Below, piece after piece: positions 53,906 to 62,512 of a stretch of 64,000 nucleotides of DNA; position 1 is the stretch's first letter, and every line of letters starts with the position of its first letter. Position numbers and translations under genes: made by a program. The DNA comes from Bacteroidales bacterium (GTDB lineage Bacteria > Bacteroidota > Bacteroidia > Bacteroidales > UBA932): contig JAEEIJ010000059.1 of the NCBI GenBank assembly GCA_016281315.1, forward strand, positions 85,798-149,797, in the 5' to 3' direction. Under the pieces are notes generated by a model. It worked only from the letters and a program-made list of their open reading frames with translations. It searched no databases and was not told where the DNA came from.

Positions 53906-55444
53906 ATGACACAGGACGAACTTTTTAAGGTGCTTGTAGCCCATTGCAAGGAGTACGGATTCATTTTCCCCAGCAGCGAAATCTATGACGGTCTGGCCGC
54001 GGTGTACGACTATGGCCAGATGGGCGTGCAGCTCAAGAATAACATCAAGAATTACTGGTGGGAGGCGATGACCCGCCTGAACGAGAACATCGTGGGCATC
54101 GACAGCGCCATCTTCATGCATCCGCGCATCTGGGAGGCCTCCGGCCACGTGGGTGCGTTCAACGACCCTCTTATCGACAACAAGGATTCCAAGAAAAGAT
54201 ATCGCGCCGATGTCCTCATCGAGGACTATCTGGGCAAGATCGAGGAGAAGATCGAGAAGGAGGTCGCCAAGGGTCGCAAGAAGTTCGGCGACGCCTTCGA
54301 CGAGGCCCAGTTCCGCGCCACCAACCCCAACGTCCTGCGCGAAAAGGCCAAATGGGACGAGGTTCACAACCGCTATGTGGCCGCCGAAAAAGCTAATGAT
54401 TTTACTGAATATCGGCAAATAATTATCGATTGTGGGATAGTTTGCCCCATTTCCGGCACCTGCAACTGGACCGAGGTCCGTCAGTTCAACCTGATGTTCT
54501 CCACCTCGATGGGTTCCACCGCCGACGGCGCCAATCTTATCTACCTCCGCCCGGAAACCGCTCAGGGTATCTTCGTGAACTACCTGAACGTCCAGAAGAC
54601 AGGCCGGATGAAGATTCCTTTCGGCATCGCCCAGATCGGCAAGGCTTTTCGCAACGAGATCGTCGCGCGTCAGTTCATCTTCCGTATGCGCGAGTTCGAA
54701 CAGATGGAAATGCAGTTCTTCATCAAGCCCGGCACGGAGTTGGACTGGTTCGCCAAATGGAAGGAAACCCGTATGAAATGGCACGTGAACCTGGGAATGG
54801 GGGCCGAGAATTACCGTTTCCACGACCACGAGAAGCTGGCCCACTACGCCAACGCCGCCACGGACATCGAGTTCAACTTCCCCTTCGGCTTCAAGGAGCT
54901 GGAAGGCATCCACAGCCGCACGAACTTCGACCTGGGCAACCACCAGAAGTTCTCCGGCAAGAAGATCGAGTACTTCGACCCGGAGGAAAATGCTTCCTAC
55001 ACCCCTTACGTCATCGAAACTTCCATCGGCGTGGACCGGATGTGCCTGGCCGTCCTGGCCCATTCCTATACGGTTGAGAAGCTCGAAAACGGCGAGGAGC
55101 GCGTCGTAATGCGTATTCCCGCCCCGCTGGCTCCCATCAAGGTGGCTGTGATGCCGCTGGTGAAAAAGGACGGCCTGCCGGAGCTGGCTCAGAAGGTGGT
55201 GGACGAACTCAAATACGATTTCTCCTACCAGTACGACGAAAAGGATTCCATCGGCAAGCGCTATCGCCGGCAGGATGCCATCGGCACTCCGTTCTGCGTC
55301 ACCGTGGACCACGATTCCATCACCGACGGAACCGTCACCCTGCGCGACCGCGATTCGATGACACAGGAGCGCGTGAAGATTGAAGACCTTCGCGGCATCA
55401 TCGAGAAGAAGGTCTCCCTGACCAATCTCCTCCGTAACCTGTAA
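53906..55444 (+). CDS. glyS: Glycyl-tRNA synthetase (dimeric type)
   Basis: This enzyme charges tRNA-Gly. It is the alpha2 eukaryote/archaea-like type in one chain of 512 residues, as in other Bacteroidetes. The class II motifs are motif 1 in FPSSEIYDGLAAVYDYG and neighbours, motif 2 in AFRNEIVARQFIFRMREFEQ, and motif 3 in ETSIGVDRMCLAVL. The anticodon-binding domain begins near residue 410 (PIKVAVMPLVKKDGL). Bases 54385-54440 are AT-rich compared with the rest of the gene. Confidence 0.96.
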   Translation: MTQDELFKVLVAHCKEYGFIFPSSEIYDGLAAVYDYGQMGVQLKNNIKNYWWEAMTRLNENIVGIDSAIFMHPRIWEASGHVGAFNDPLIDNKDSKKRYRADVLIEDYLGKIEEKIEKEVAKGRKKFGDAFDEAQFRATNPNVLREKAKWDEVHNRYVAAEKANDFTEYRQIIIDCGIVCPISGTCNWTEVRQFNLMFSTSMGSTADGANLIYLRPETAQGIFVNYLNVQKTGRMKIPFGIAQIGKAFRNEIVARQFIFRMREFEQMEMQFFIKPGTELDWFAKWKETRMKWHVNLGMGAENYRFHDHEKLAHYANAATDIEFNFPFGFKELEGIHSRTNFDLGNHQKFSGKKIEYFDPEENASYTPYVIETSIGVDRMCLAVLAHSYTVEKLENGEERVVMRIPAPLAPIKVAVMPLVKKDGLPELAQKVVDELKYDFSYQYDEKDSIGKRYRRQDAIGTPFCVTVDHDSITDGTVTLRDRDSMTQERVKIEDLRGIIEKKVSLTNLLRNL

Positions 55445-55447
55445 TCC

Positions 55448-56026
55448 GTGGGGACGCTGTTTCTGCTCATTACCGCCATCCTGGCTACGCTGGTGCTTTA
55501 CCTGTGGGCCAGGAAGGTGCAGTTGCAGAAACAACTTCTGGAACAGCAGGAAGAGAACGACCGCATCCTCTCCACGGCCGAAGATCTGCGGGGTCGGTTA
55601 AGCGCCTTGCAAGGTCGCCAGAAAAGCGGGGCCGACGGGATCGGCCTCGACGTTCTGGACCGCCTGTTCGAGCAGTATTATGTTTACGAGGGGACGGAGA
55701 ATCTCCAACCCCGCGTGCTCAAGGAAGTCCGCTCCCTGGTGGAGGGACTCCGCGGAAACGGTAAGCTCCGCCAGAGCCTGGAGCGCTCGCTCAACGAGCG
55801 TCATGACCAGGTGATGAAGCGTCTTCGCTTCGCTTTCCCCACCCTCAAGGAAGAGGACTATCTACTCTACCTTTTCACCGCCGCTGGCTTCTCTTCCACC
55901 ACCATTTCCACCCTTTTGGAGAAGGACAAACCCTATGTTTACAACCGTCTTTACCGGCTCAAAGAGCGCATCAAAGGCACCGAAATCGCCGACAGAGACT
56001 TCCTGCTGGCCCAATTGGAGCGGTAA
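55448..56026 (+). CDS. Membrane-anchored coiled-coil protein with C-terminal helix-turn-helix
   Basis: I do not know a named family for this 192-residue protein. It starts with GTG at 55448, three bases after the glyS stop. Residues 4-20 form one membrane helix, 22-60 a charged coiled coil (KQLLEQQEENDRILS), and about 120-175 a LuxR-like helix-turn-helix (FPTLKEEDYLLYLFTAAGFSS, quoted by its parts EEDYLLYLFTAAG and YNRLYRLKERIKG). The last part resembles the DNA-binding end of Bacteroidales TPR-type regulators, but without the sensor domains. It may be a membrane-tethered regulator. Confidence 0.7.
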   Translation: MGTLFLLITAILATLVLYLWARKVQLQKQLLEQQEENDRILSTAEDLRGRLSALQGRQKSGADGIGLDVLDRLFEQYYVYEGTENLQPRVLKEVRSLVEGLRGNGKLRQSLERSLNERHDQVMKRLRFAFPTLKEEDYLLYLFTAAGFSSTTISTLLEKDKPYVYNRLYRLKERIKGTEIADRDFLLAQLER

Positions 56027-56241
56027 AGCAGGATTGGTGGTAAAACGCAAATTTTTGAGGGTTTTTGACCTAAAACAACGCTTCTGCGAGTTTTTTATAT
56101 TTACGTGTTTTCACAATACATTAATAATCAACGCGTTACGAATGTGTAAATGCGAGTTTTTTCGCGCACATATATTTGGAGGCCTGGAACAGGCTTTGTA
56201 ACTTTGCATCAGAAAGATTGTAACAACTAAATATCACTGCT
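56027..56241 (+). promoter_or_regulatory. AT-rich leader with promoter of the TonB-type gene
   Basis: A complete Bacteroidetes promoter is visible: -33 TTTG at 56175-56178, a 20-base spacer, and -7 TAACTTTG at 56199-56206, 35 bases before the ATG. A second TATATTTG lies at 56171-56178. The 12-mer TGCGAGTTTTTT occurs twice (56085-56096 and 56151-56162). No RNA gene was recognised here. Confidence 0.7.
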
Positions 56242-56934
56242 ATGGAAATCAAAAAATCGGAAAAAGCCAGCTTGGAGAACAAACGGCTGCTCTTCACGGA
56301 GATCGGCCTGGTGGCGGCGCTCCTGATTGTCTACATCGGCTTCAACTGGTCGTCCCGCGACGCCCAGGTCGCTGCCCTGGAAGACACCACCAAGGTTCTC
56401 GTGGAGGAAGAGATGATCGCCATCCCGGACCAGCTCCCTCCGCCCCCGCCCGAGGCTCCGAACATCCCCGTTCTCTCGGACCAGATCGACATCGTGGAAG
56501 ATGACATCAAGGTGGACGATGACCTGTTCATGAACCTGGAAGACGACAACTCCGCCATCGAGATTCAGGACTACAAGGAAGCTGTGGTGGAAGAGGAGGA
56601 AGTGGAAGAGGAAGCCATTCCTTTCCAGCTCGTGGAACAGAAGCCCTCTTTCAACGGCGGCGATGCCAACGAATTCTCAAAGTGGGTGAACTCCCGTCTG
56701 GTCTATCCCGAGATCGCCAAGGAAAATGGCGTGCAGGGCCGCGTTACCCTCTCCTTCACCGTGGAGGCGGACGGCCGCGTGACCAACGTGCGTGTGCTGA
56801 AAGGCGTGGATGACTCCCTGGACAAGGAAGCGGTCCGCGTGGTTTCCAGCTCTCCCAAATGGACCCCCGGCAAGCAGCGCGACCGCAAGGTGAAGGTTAC
56901 CTACACCTTCCCCGTGTACTTCATGCTCCGCTAA
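56242..56934 (+). CDS. TonB-family energy transducer
   Basis: This 230-residue protein couples the inner-membrane proton motive force to outer-membrane transporters such as SusC. It has a single membrane helix (about 20-37, LFTEIGLVAALLIVYIGF), a proline-rich linker (QLPPPPPEAPNIP), an unusually acidic stretch (about 80-130, with EEEEVEEEA) and the TonB C-terminal domain (LVYPEIAKENGVQGRVTLSF, and KWTPGKQRDRKVKVTYTFPV). ExbB and ExbD genes are not adjacent. The start is well placed behind a complete promoter. Confidence 0.93.
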   Translation: MEIKKSEKASLENKRLLFTEIGLVAALLIVYIGFNWSSRDAQVAALEDTTKVLVEEEMIAIPDQLPPPPPEAPNIPVLSDQIDIVEDDIKVDDDLFMNLEDDNSAIEIQDYKEAVVEEEEVEEEAIPFQLVEQKPSFNGGDANEFSKWVNSRLVYPEIAKENGVQGRVTLSFTVEADGRVTNVRVLKGVDDSLDKEAVRVVSSSPKWTPGKQRDRKVKVTYTFPVYFMLR

Positions 56935-56936
56935 GG

Positions 56937-57941
56937 ATGGCAGATTCATTTGCAGACATCGGCAGAATCGAGGCGATAGACCAGCTCTATCGCCTTTCTG
57001 CTTATAAACCGGCAGACGGGCTTTCCTATGTCTCGTCCGCGGGCGGGCGCATCAGCACGGCTTCGCGCCTGTATGCGGAGGGGATCGACTTCAACCTCGT
57101 GTATTTTCCGCTCAAGCACCTGGGCTACAAATGCGTGGTGGGCGTTGCCGGTGAGCTTTATGCCGCCCTGGCCCATCCCAAACTGCTGAGCGTGGTGATG
57201 GGCATATCGGCCAAACTGGACTTCCCTCAGGTGAAGGAGCTCTGGATGGGCGTGACGGTGGCCGCCAAGGAGCACGGCTTCGAGGCGGTGAACCTGGACC
57301 TCCAGCCTTCGCAGAACGGGCTCTATATTTCCGTATCGGCCACAGGGGAGACCTCCAAACTCACGGACAAGCGCCGTCTTGCGGCCAAGAGCATGGACCT
57401 TCTCTGCGTGAGCGGCCCGCTGGGTGCGGCCTACCTGGGTATGCGTTACATGGAACATGGAGCCGAAGTGTTCCACAAGAGCGGGGAACAGCCGGACATC
57501 GCACAGTACAAAATGCTCGTAGCCGCCCACCTGCGGCCGGAGCTGGACGCCTCCGTAGTGGCAAAGCTGGAGGACGCTGAAATCTACCCTTCCTATGCCT
57601 ATTTCGTAAACCGGGGCCTATCGGACGCCCTTTTGCGCCTGAAACGCGACAGCGGCCTGGGGGCCAAGGTCTATGCCGACAAAATCCCCTTCGAGGGCAA
57701 CAGCTTCCAGCTGGGCAAGGAACTGGACATCGACCCGGTATCGGCCGCGATGAACGGCGGCGACGACAACCGCCTCCTCCTGGTGATCCCCATCCTGCAG
57801 GCCGAAAAATTCCGCCGCGAATTCCAGGGCTTCGACATCATCGGCCACCTGGCCCAGCCCGAGGCCGGCGCCGTCCTGGTGACCCCGGAAGGCGTGGAAT
57901 TTCCCGTGAAAGCGCAAGGTTGGCCCGAAGATGAGGAATAA
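56937..57941 (+). CDS. ThiL-like (AIR synthase-related) protein lacking catalytic acidic motifs
   Basis: This 334-residue protein has the full scaffold of Bacteroidetes thiamine-monophosphate kinase: YAEGIDFNLVYFPLKHLGYK near 46-65, SGPLGAAYLGM at 159-169, and the C-terminal NGGDDNRLLLVIP and GHLAQPEAGAVLVT segments. Yet the ATP/Mg motifs are replaced: GDDAA by SSAGG (33-37), the ND motif before the helix by GVAGE (69-73), GGDT by NLDL (119-122) and DISDG by VNRGL (224-228). It probably no longer makes thiamine diphosphate. The ATG at 56937 is two bases after the tonB-like stop; the upstream frame is antisense-like reading of that gene in another frame. Confidence 0.82.
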   Translation: MADSFADIGRIEAIDQLYRLSAYKPADGLSYVSSAGGRISTASRLYAEGIDFNLVYFPLKHLGYKCVVGVAGELYAALAHPKLLSVVMGISAKLDFPQVKELWMGVTVAAKEHGFEAVNLDLQPSQNGLYISVSATGETSKLTDKRRLAAKSMDLLCVSGPLGAAYLGMRYMEHGAEVFHKSGEQPDIAQYKMLVAAHLRPELDASVVAKLEDAEIYPSYAYFVNRGLSDALLRLKRDSGLGAKVYADKIPFEGNSFQLGKELDIDPVSAAMNGGDDNRLLLVIPILQAEKFRREFQGFDIIGHLAQPEAGAVLVTPEGVEFPVKAQGWPEDEE

Positions 57942-57956
57942 TTCCACACTTTTTAT

Positions 57957-57964
57957 TATCTTTA
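57957..57964 (+). promoter_or_regulatory. -7-like box before the DUF4923 gene
   Basis: TATCTTTA matches TAnnTTTG at seven of eight positions, 32 bases before the ATG at 57997. Confidence 0.4.
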
Positions 57965-57996
57965 CCACTTAGAAACAACTTAAATCAAATAACACC

Positions 57997-58644
57997 ATGA
58001 AGAAACTCGTTTCCATCCTGGCCCTGGCGGCAGCCCTCAGCTTCAACGCCCCGGCTCAGTCCATCCTCGGCAGCCTCGGCGGTCTCCTCGGCGGCAACGG
58101 TGACACCGGTTCCACCCTCACCAACGTCCTGGGCAGCCTGGCCGGCGTCGTTTATTCCGCTCCCGTGAGCCTGAACGGCACCTACACCTACAACGGCATC
58201 GCCATCTCGGCCACCAGCTCGGAAGGCGGCGTCCTCTCCAACCTCGCCGGTACCGCCGTCACCGCCGGTATCGAGTCCAAGGCCGATGAATACCTCGCCA
58301 AAGTGGGGATCGTCCCCGGCGCCATGAGCTTCACCTTCAACGCAGAGGACAACAGCTTCACGCTGAATGCCCTGGGCATCAATCTGCCCGGCACCTACAA
58401 GGTGGGCGACGGTGAAAAGACCGTGACCCTCACCTTCGGCAAGACCATGCAATATTTCTGCATGACCGGTGTGCTGGAAAGCGACCTCAAGGGTGCCAAG
58501 ATGCTCTTCCCCGCCAACAAAGCGATGGCCTTCATCAAGAAGATCGTGGGCAAGATCGGCGAAAAGAGCAGCGAAGTGGCCTCCATCGCCAAGCTCGCCG
58601 ACGGCTACGACAATTACAAGATCGGCTTCAAGCTGGCCAAGTAA
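57997..58644 (+). CDS. DUF4923-family exported protein
   Basis: This 215-residue protein has a signal peptide (MKKLVSILALAAALSFNAPAQ). A glycine/leucine-rich stretch (ILGSLGGLLGGNG) follows, then a domain matching the Bacteroidales DUF4923 pattern: LNGTYTYNGIAISATSSEGG, GAMSFTFNAEDNSFTL and a C-terminal helical part. Function is unknown. The gene has its own promoter-like box and a terminator, so it is a single transcription unit. Confidence 0.8.
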   Translation: MKKLVSILALAAALSFNAPAQSILGSLGGLLGGNGDTGSTLTNVLGSLAGVVYSAPVSLNGTYTYNGIAISATSSEGGVLSNLAGTAVTAGIESKADEYLAKVGIVPGAMSFTFNAEDNSFTLNALGINLPGTYKVGDGEKTVTLTFGKTMQYFCMTGVLESDLKGAKMLFPANKAMAFIKKIVGKIGEKSSEVASIAKLADGYDNYKIGFKLAK

Positions 58645-58664
58645 TAATTGTTGAAAAATTAAGG

Positions 58665-58695
58665 ACCGCGACCCTTGACGGGGCCGCGGTTTTTT
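58665..58695 (+). terminator. Terminator after the DUF4923 gene
   Basis: ACCGCG-A-CCC pairs with GGG-C-CGCGGT around the loop TTGACG, followed by six Ts. The loop holds CTTG (58674-58677), which is positioned as the -33 box of dnaE. Confidence 0.9.
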
Positions 58696-58705
58696 GTTAC
58701 CTTTG
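58674..58705 (+). promoter_or_regulatory. dnaE promoter overlapping a terminator
   Basis: TACCTTTG at 58698-58705 is an exact -7 box. CTTG at 58674-58677 is a three-of-four -33 match with 20-base spacing, located in the terminator hairpin. The dnaE ATG follows after five bases. Confidence 0.6.
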
Positions 58706-58710
58706 CTCAT

Positions 58711-61700
58711 ATGAGTTTCGTACATCTCCACGTCCACACCCAGTACTCCATCCTGGACGGACAATCCTCCATAGAGAACCTCTTCAACCGGGCCGATGAG
58801 CTGGGGATGCCGGCGCTGGCCATCACGGACCACGGCAATATGTTCGGCGTGAAAGAGTTCTTCAAATATGCCAAGAAACACCCTAACGTGAAGCCCATCA
58901 TCGGCTGCGAGGTCTATGTGGCCAAAGGGGACCACCGCATCAAGGAAAAGGGCTATTATCACCTCATTCTGCTGGCGAAGAACTACAAGGGCTACCTGAA
59001 CCTGGTGAAGATCGTCTCGGAGGCCCACATCAACGGGATGTATTCACGCCCGCGCATCAGCCACGAGTTCATCGAGCGGCACGCGGAGGGGCTCATCTGT
59101 TCATCGGCCTGCATCGCCGGGGAGGTGCCGCGCGCCATCCTCGCCCACGACGAAGCCGCCGTCGAAAAGGCCATCCTCTGGCACAAGAAAGTCTTCGGCG
59201 AGGACTACTACCTGGAGGTGATGAAGCACAATACGGAAGTTCCCGGCCTGGACAACGAAATCTATAAGCAGCAGTGTATCTATTGCGACGAAATCTTTAA
59301 GCTGGGAGAGAAATACGGCGTGAAGGTCATCGCCACCAACGACGCCCATTTCGTGCGCAAGGAAGACGGCCCCGTGCACGACCGTCTCATCTGCGTCTCC
59401 ACGAATGCCGATATTGACGATCCCAAGCGCCTGCGCTATACCCAGCAGGAGTACATCAAGACGGAGGAGGAGATGCTTTCGCTCTTCCCGGACCATCCGG
59501 AGGCCCTGGCGAATACGCTGGAGGTGGCCGGCAAGGTGGAGAGCTACACCATTGACCGGGATCCCGTGCTGCCGGTGTTTGAGATCGACCCCGCCTTTAT
59601 GGCCGATATCGACAAACACCTGGAGCAGTACAGGGAAATCATCGATGCGGGCCGATGCGACAAGCACGGGGACTACCGCGGCGACGGCTTCTGTCACTCG
59701 GTGGCCTACCTCTGCCACCTTACTTATAAAGGCGCGCACGAGCGCTACGGGGAAACCCTTACGCAGGAGCAGGAAGACCGTATCGACTTCGAGCTCAAGA
59801 CCATCTCCCGCATGGGCTTCCCGGACTATTTCCTCATCGTGGCGGACTACATCGCCGCTTCCCGCGCGATGGGCTCGATGGTGGGCCCGGGCCGTGGCAG
59901 CGCGGCCGGTTCGGTGGTGGCCTATTGCCTCAGGATCACCAATCTGGACCCCATCAAATACCAGCTCCTGTTCGAGCGTTTCCTGAACCCGGACCGCATC
60001 TCCATGCCGGATATCGACGTAGACTTCGAGGACCTGGCCAAGGCCCACGAATACGTGGAGAAGAAGTACGGGACGGACCACGTGGCGCGCGTGATTACCT
60101 ACGGCACGATGGCCGCCAAGAGCGCCATCAAGGACGTCGCGCGCATCAGTCACGTGTCCATCGACGAGAGCAACCGCCTCTCCAAGATGGTGCCGGACCG
60201 CCTGAGCGAAAAGAAGCAGCGGGAATATCCCTTCAATCCCAAGCTGGATGAGCTGAAGCCCGGATTCAAGAAGGTGGAACGGGAAGTGGACGGCGTGATG
60301 AAGACCTTCCAGGTGGGTATGGAAGACGTAGATGTGAAGGTGACCCTGGAGAACTGTTTCCGCCTGGTCCCGGAATTCAAGGAAGAACTGGACCACGGCC
60401 CGGAAATCAACCAGGAGGTGCTCCGCTACGCCCAGGCGCTGGAAGGCAGCGTCCGGCAGGTGGGGGTGCACGCCTGCGCCACCATCATCGGCAGGGGAGA
60501 CCTTACGGACTACCTTCCCATCTGCCTTTCCAAGGACAAGGAAACCGGTGAATACGTGCGCACCTCGCAGTACGACGGCCATTATATCGAGGACGTGGGG
60601 ATGCTCAAGATGGACTTCCTGGGCCTCATTACCCTCTCCATCATCCACAAGACGCTGGACCTGGTGAAGGAGCATTACGGGCTGGATATCGACATCGAGG
60701 CCATTCCCATCGACGACAAACCCACGCTGGACCTTTACGGCCGCGGAGACACCACCTCCGTGTTCCAGTTCGAATCGGAGGGAATGAAGACCTGGCTGCA
60801 GAAGCTGCGCCCGTCCCGCTTCGAGGACCTCATCGCAATGAACGCCCTTTATCGGCCCGGGCCGATGGACTACATTCCGGACTTCGTAGCCCGGAAACAG
60901 GGCGAGCAGGCCATCGAGTACGATCTCCCGGAGATGAAGGAGTTCCTGGAGGACACCTACGGCATCACGGTCTATCAGGAGCAGGTGATGCTGCTGTCGC
61001 AGACGCTGGCCGGCTTTACCAAGGGTGAGGCCGACAAACTGCGCAAGGCGATGGGCAAGAAGCAGATCGACATCCTGAACTCCCTCAAAGACAAGTTTAT
61101 GCAGGGCGGCATGGCTAACGGCCATCCGGAGAAGATCCTGGACAAGATCTGGAAAGACTGGGAGAAGTTCGCCCAGTATGCCTTCAACAAGTCCCACGCC
61201 ACCTGCTACGCCTGGGTGAGCTACCAGACGGGCTGGCTCAAGTGCCATTATCCGTCGGAGTTCTTCGCCAGCTGCCTGGACTGCGCCAAGAGCATGGAGG
61301 AAATCGTGAAGATTATGGACGACTGCAAGGGCCACGGCATCAAGGTGCTGCCCCCGGACGTCAACGAGAGCGCAGACCACTTCACGGTGAACAAGGACGG
61401 GAACGTCCGCTTTGCCCTGGGCTCCATCAAGGGCTTCGGCGGCAACGTGGTGGACGCCATCATCAAGGAGCGCGAGGAAAACGGCCTGTTCACGGATATC
61501 TACGACTTCGTGGAAAGGATGTCCGGCGCGGTGAACCGCAAGAGCTTCGAGAACCTTCTCAATGCCGGCGCCCTGGACGGGTTCAAGCACAAGCGCAGTA
61601 TGTATTATCAGCCCTGCAAGGGTTCCACGGAGCCGTTCATCGACGCCATCACCCGCTACGGGGAGTTGGTTAAGAACGATACGCTGGACGGCGCCGCCTC

Positions 61701-62463
61701 GCTGTTCGGCGATATGGAGGAGATGAAACCGGAGCGTCCGGCCCTTCCGGAAGACGAAGGCTATATGGACGTGATGGAAATGCTCCAGCGGGAGAAAGAG
61801 CTGGTGGGAATGTACCTGAGCTCCCATCCGCTGGACCGCTACAGCTTCGAAATGAAGCATTTCGTAAACTGCAAGCTGGCGGAACTGTCCAACTACATTT
61901 CCGAATGCGAGTCCCGCAAACAGACGCCCAAGGTCTATGTGGCGGGCATCGTGACGGATTTCAAGCAGCTTTCCACTAAGGCCGGGAAACCTTATTCCCG
62001 CACCACGCTGGAAGACTACAGCGGATCCTATGAACTGGCCCTCTTCGGCAAGGACCACGAGACCTTCATGCAGTATATGACGCCCAAGGCGGCCCTGTAC
62101 ATAGAGGGGGAAATCGGGGAGAAATTCTTCCTTAAGCCGGAGGAAAAGGCCCAGGGAAAATCGGCCCCCTATACCTTCAAAATCAAGAAAATTACGCTCT
62201 TGGGCAACGTCTCCGACGCAATGCTTGCCGGCTTCGACATGGACATCACCACCCCCATGCTCACGGAAAAGTTCCGCAAGGACCTGGTGAAGGTGGTGAA
62301 GGCCCACCCCGGCAGCATTCCCCTCACCATCCACCTCTTCGACCCCGGCACCAAGTACCGCATCCAGTTCATCTCCAAGAAGTTCCAGGTAGCGGTCACC
62401 TCCGAATTCCTCCTGGACCTCCAGAAGATCGGGATTGACAAATACGAAGTGATACGGAAATAA
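58711..62463 (+). CDS. dnaE: DNA polymerase III subunit alpha
   Basis: This is the replicative polymerase, DnaE1 type, 1250 residues. The PHP domain opens with FVHLHVHTQYSILDG and keeps the metal-binding TDHGNMFG. The palm has PDIDVDFED near residue 435 with two catalytic Asp, and the third is in LKMDFLGL. The beta-clamp/OB region with ELVGMYLSSHPLD and a C-terminal OB fold follow. The ATG at 58711 is supported by the motif start and by the promoter; a TTG-initiated extension to 58675 would lie in the terminator. Confidence 0.97.
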   Translation: MSFVHLHVHTQYSILDGQSSIENLFNRADELGMPALAITDHGNMFGVKEFFKYAKKHPNVKPIIGCEVYVAKGDHRIKEKGYYHLILLAKNYKGYLNLVKIVSEAHINGMYSRPRISHEFIERHAEGLICSSACIAGEVPRAILAHDEAAVEKAILWHKKVFGEDYYLEVMKHNTEVPGLDNEIYKQQCIYCDEIFKLGEKYGVKVIATNDAHFVRKEDGPVHDRLICVSTNADIDDPKRLRYTQQEYIKTEEEMLSLFPDHPEALANTLEVAGKVESYTIDRDPVLPVFEIDPAFMADIDKHLEQYREIIDAGRCDKHGDYRGDGFCHSVAYLCHLTYKGAHERYGETLTQEQEDRIDFELKTISRMGFPDYFLIVADYIAASRAMGSMVGPGRGSAAGSVVAYCLRITNLDPIKYQLLFERFLNPDRISMPDIDVDFEDLAKAHEYVEKKYGTDHVARVITYGTMAAKSAIKDVARISHVSIDESNRLSKMVPDRLSEKKQREYPFNPKLDELKPGFKKVEREVDGVMKTFQVGMEDVDVKVTLENCFRLVPEFKEELDHGPEINQEVLRYAQALEGSVRQVGVHACATIIGRGDLTDYLPICLSKDKETGEYVRTSQYDGHYIEDVGMLKMDFLGLITLSIIHKTLDLVKEHYGLDIDIEAIPIDDKPTLDLYGRGDTTSVFQFESEGMKTWLQKLRPSRFEDLIAMNALYRPGPMDYIPDFVARKQGEQAIEYDLPEMKEFLEDTYGITVYQEQVMLLSQTLAGFTKGEADKLRKAMGKKQIDILNSLKDKFMQGGMANGHPEKILDKIWKDWEKFAQYAFNKSHATCYAWVSYQTGWLKCHYPSEFFASCLDCAKSMEEIVKIMDDCKGHGIKVLPPDVNESADHFTVNKDGNVRFALGSIKGFGGNVVDAIIKEREENGLFTDIYDFVERMSGAVNRKSFENLLNAGALDGFKHKRSMYYQPCKGSTEPFIDAITRYGELVKNDTLDGAASLFGDMEEMKPERPALPEDEGYMDVMEMLQREKELVGMYLSSHPLDRYSFEMKHFVNCKLAELSNYISECESRKQTPKVYVAGIVTDFKQLSTKAGKPYSRTTLEDYSGSYELALFGKDHETFMQYMTPKAALYIEGEIGEKFFLKPEEKAQGKSAPYTFKIKKITLLGNVSDAMLAGFDMDITTPMLTEKFRKDLVKVVKAHPGSIPLTIHLFDPGTKYRIQFISKKFQVAVTSEFLLDLQKIGIDKYEVIRK

Positions 62464-62464
62464 A

Positions 62465-62498
62465 AAACCGCGGCTCGAAAAAGAGTCGCGGTTCTTTT
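62465..62498. terminator. Bidirectional terminator between dnaE and secDF
   Basis: AAACCGCGGCTC and GAGTCGCGGTT pair (one G-T pair) around a GAAAAA loop, with an A run before and a CTTTTT run after, so both convergent genes can use it. Confidence 0.85.
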
Positions 62499-62512
62499 TA
62501 CCGGAGAAGCAC

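Noticed and set aside
59101..62334. 1077-codon open frame on the minus strand opposite dnaE
   Set aside because: It is the antisense shadow of dnaE: GC-rich third positions remove stop codons. The dnaE frame has all polymerase motifs, while the antisense translation is His/Val-rich without recognisable domains.
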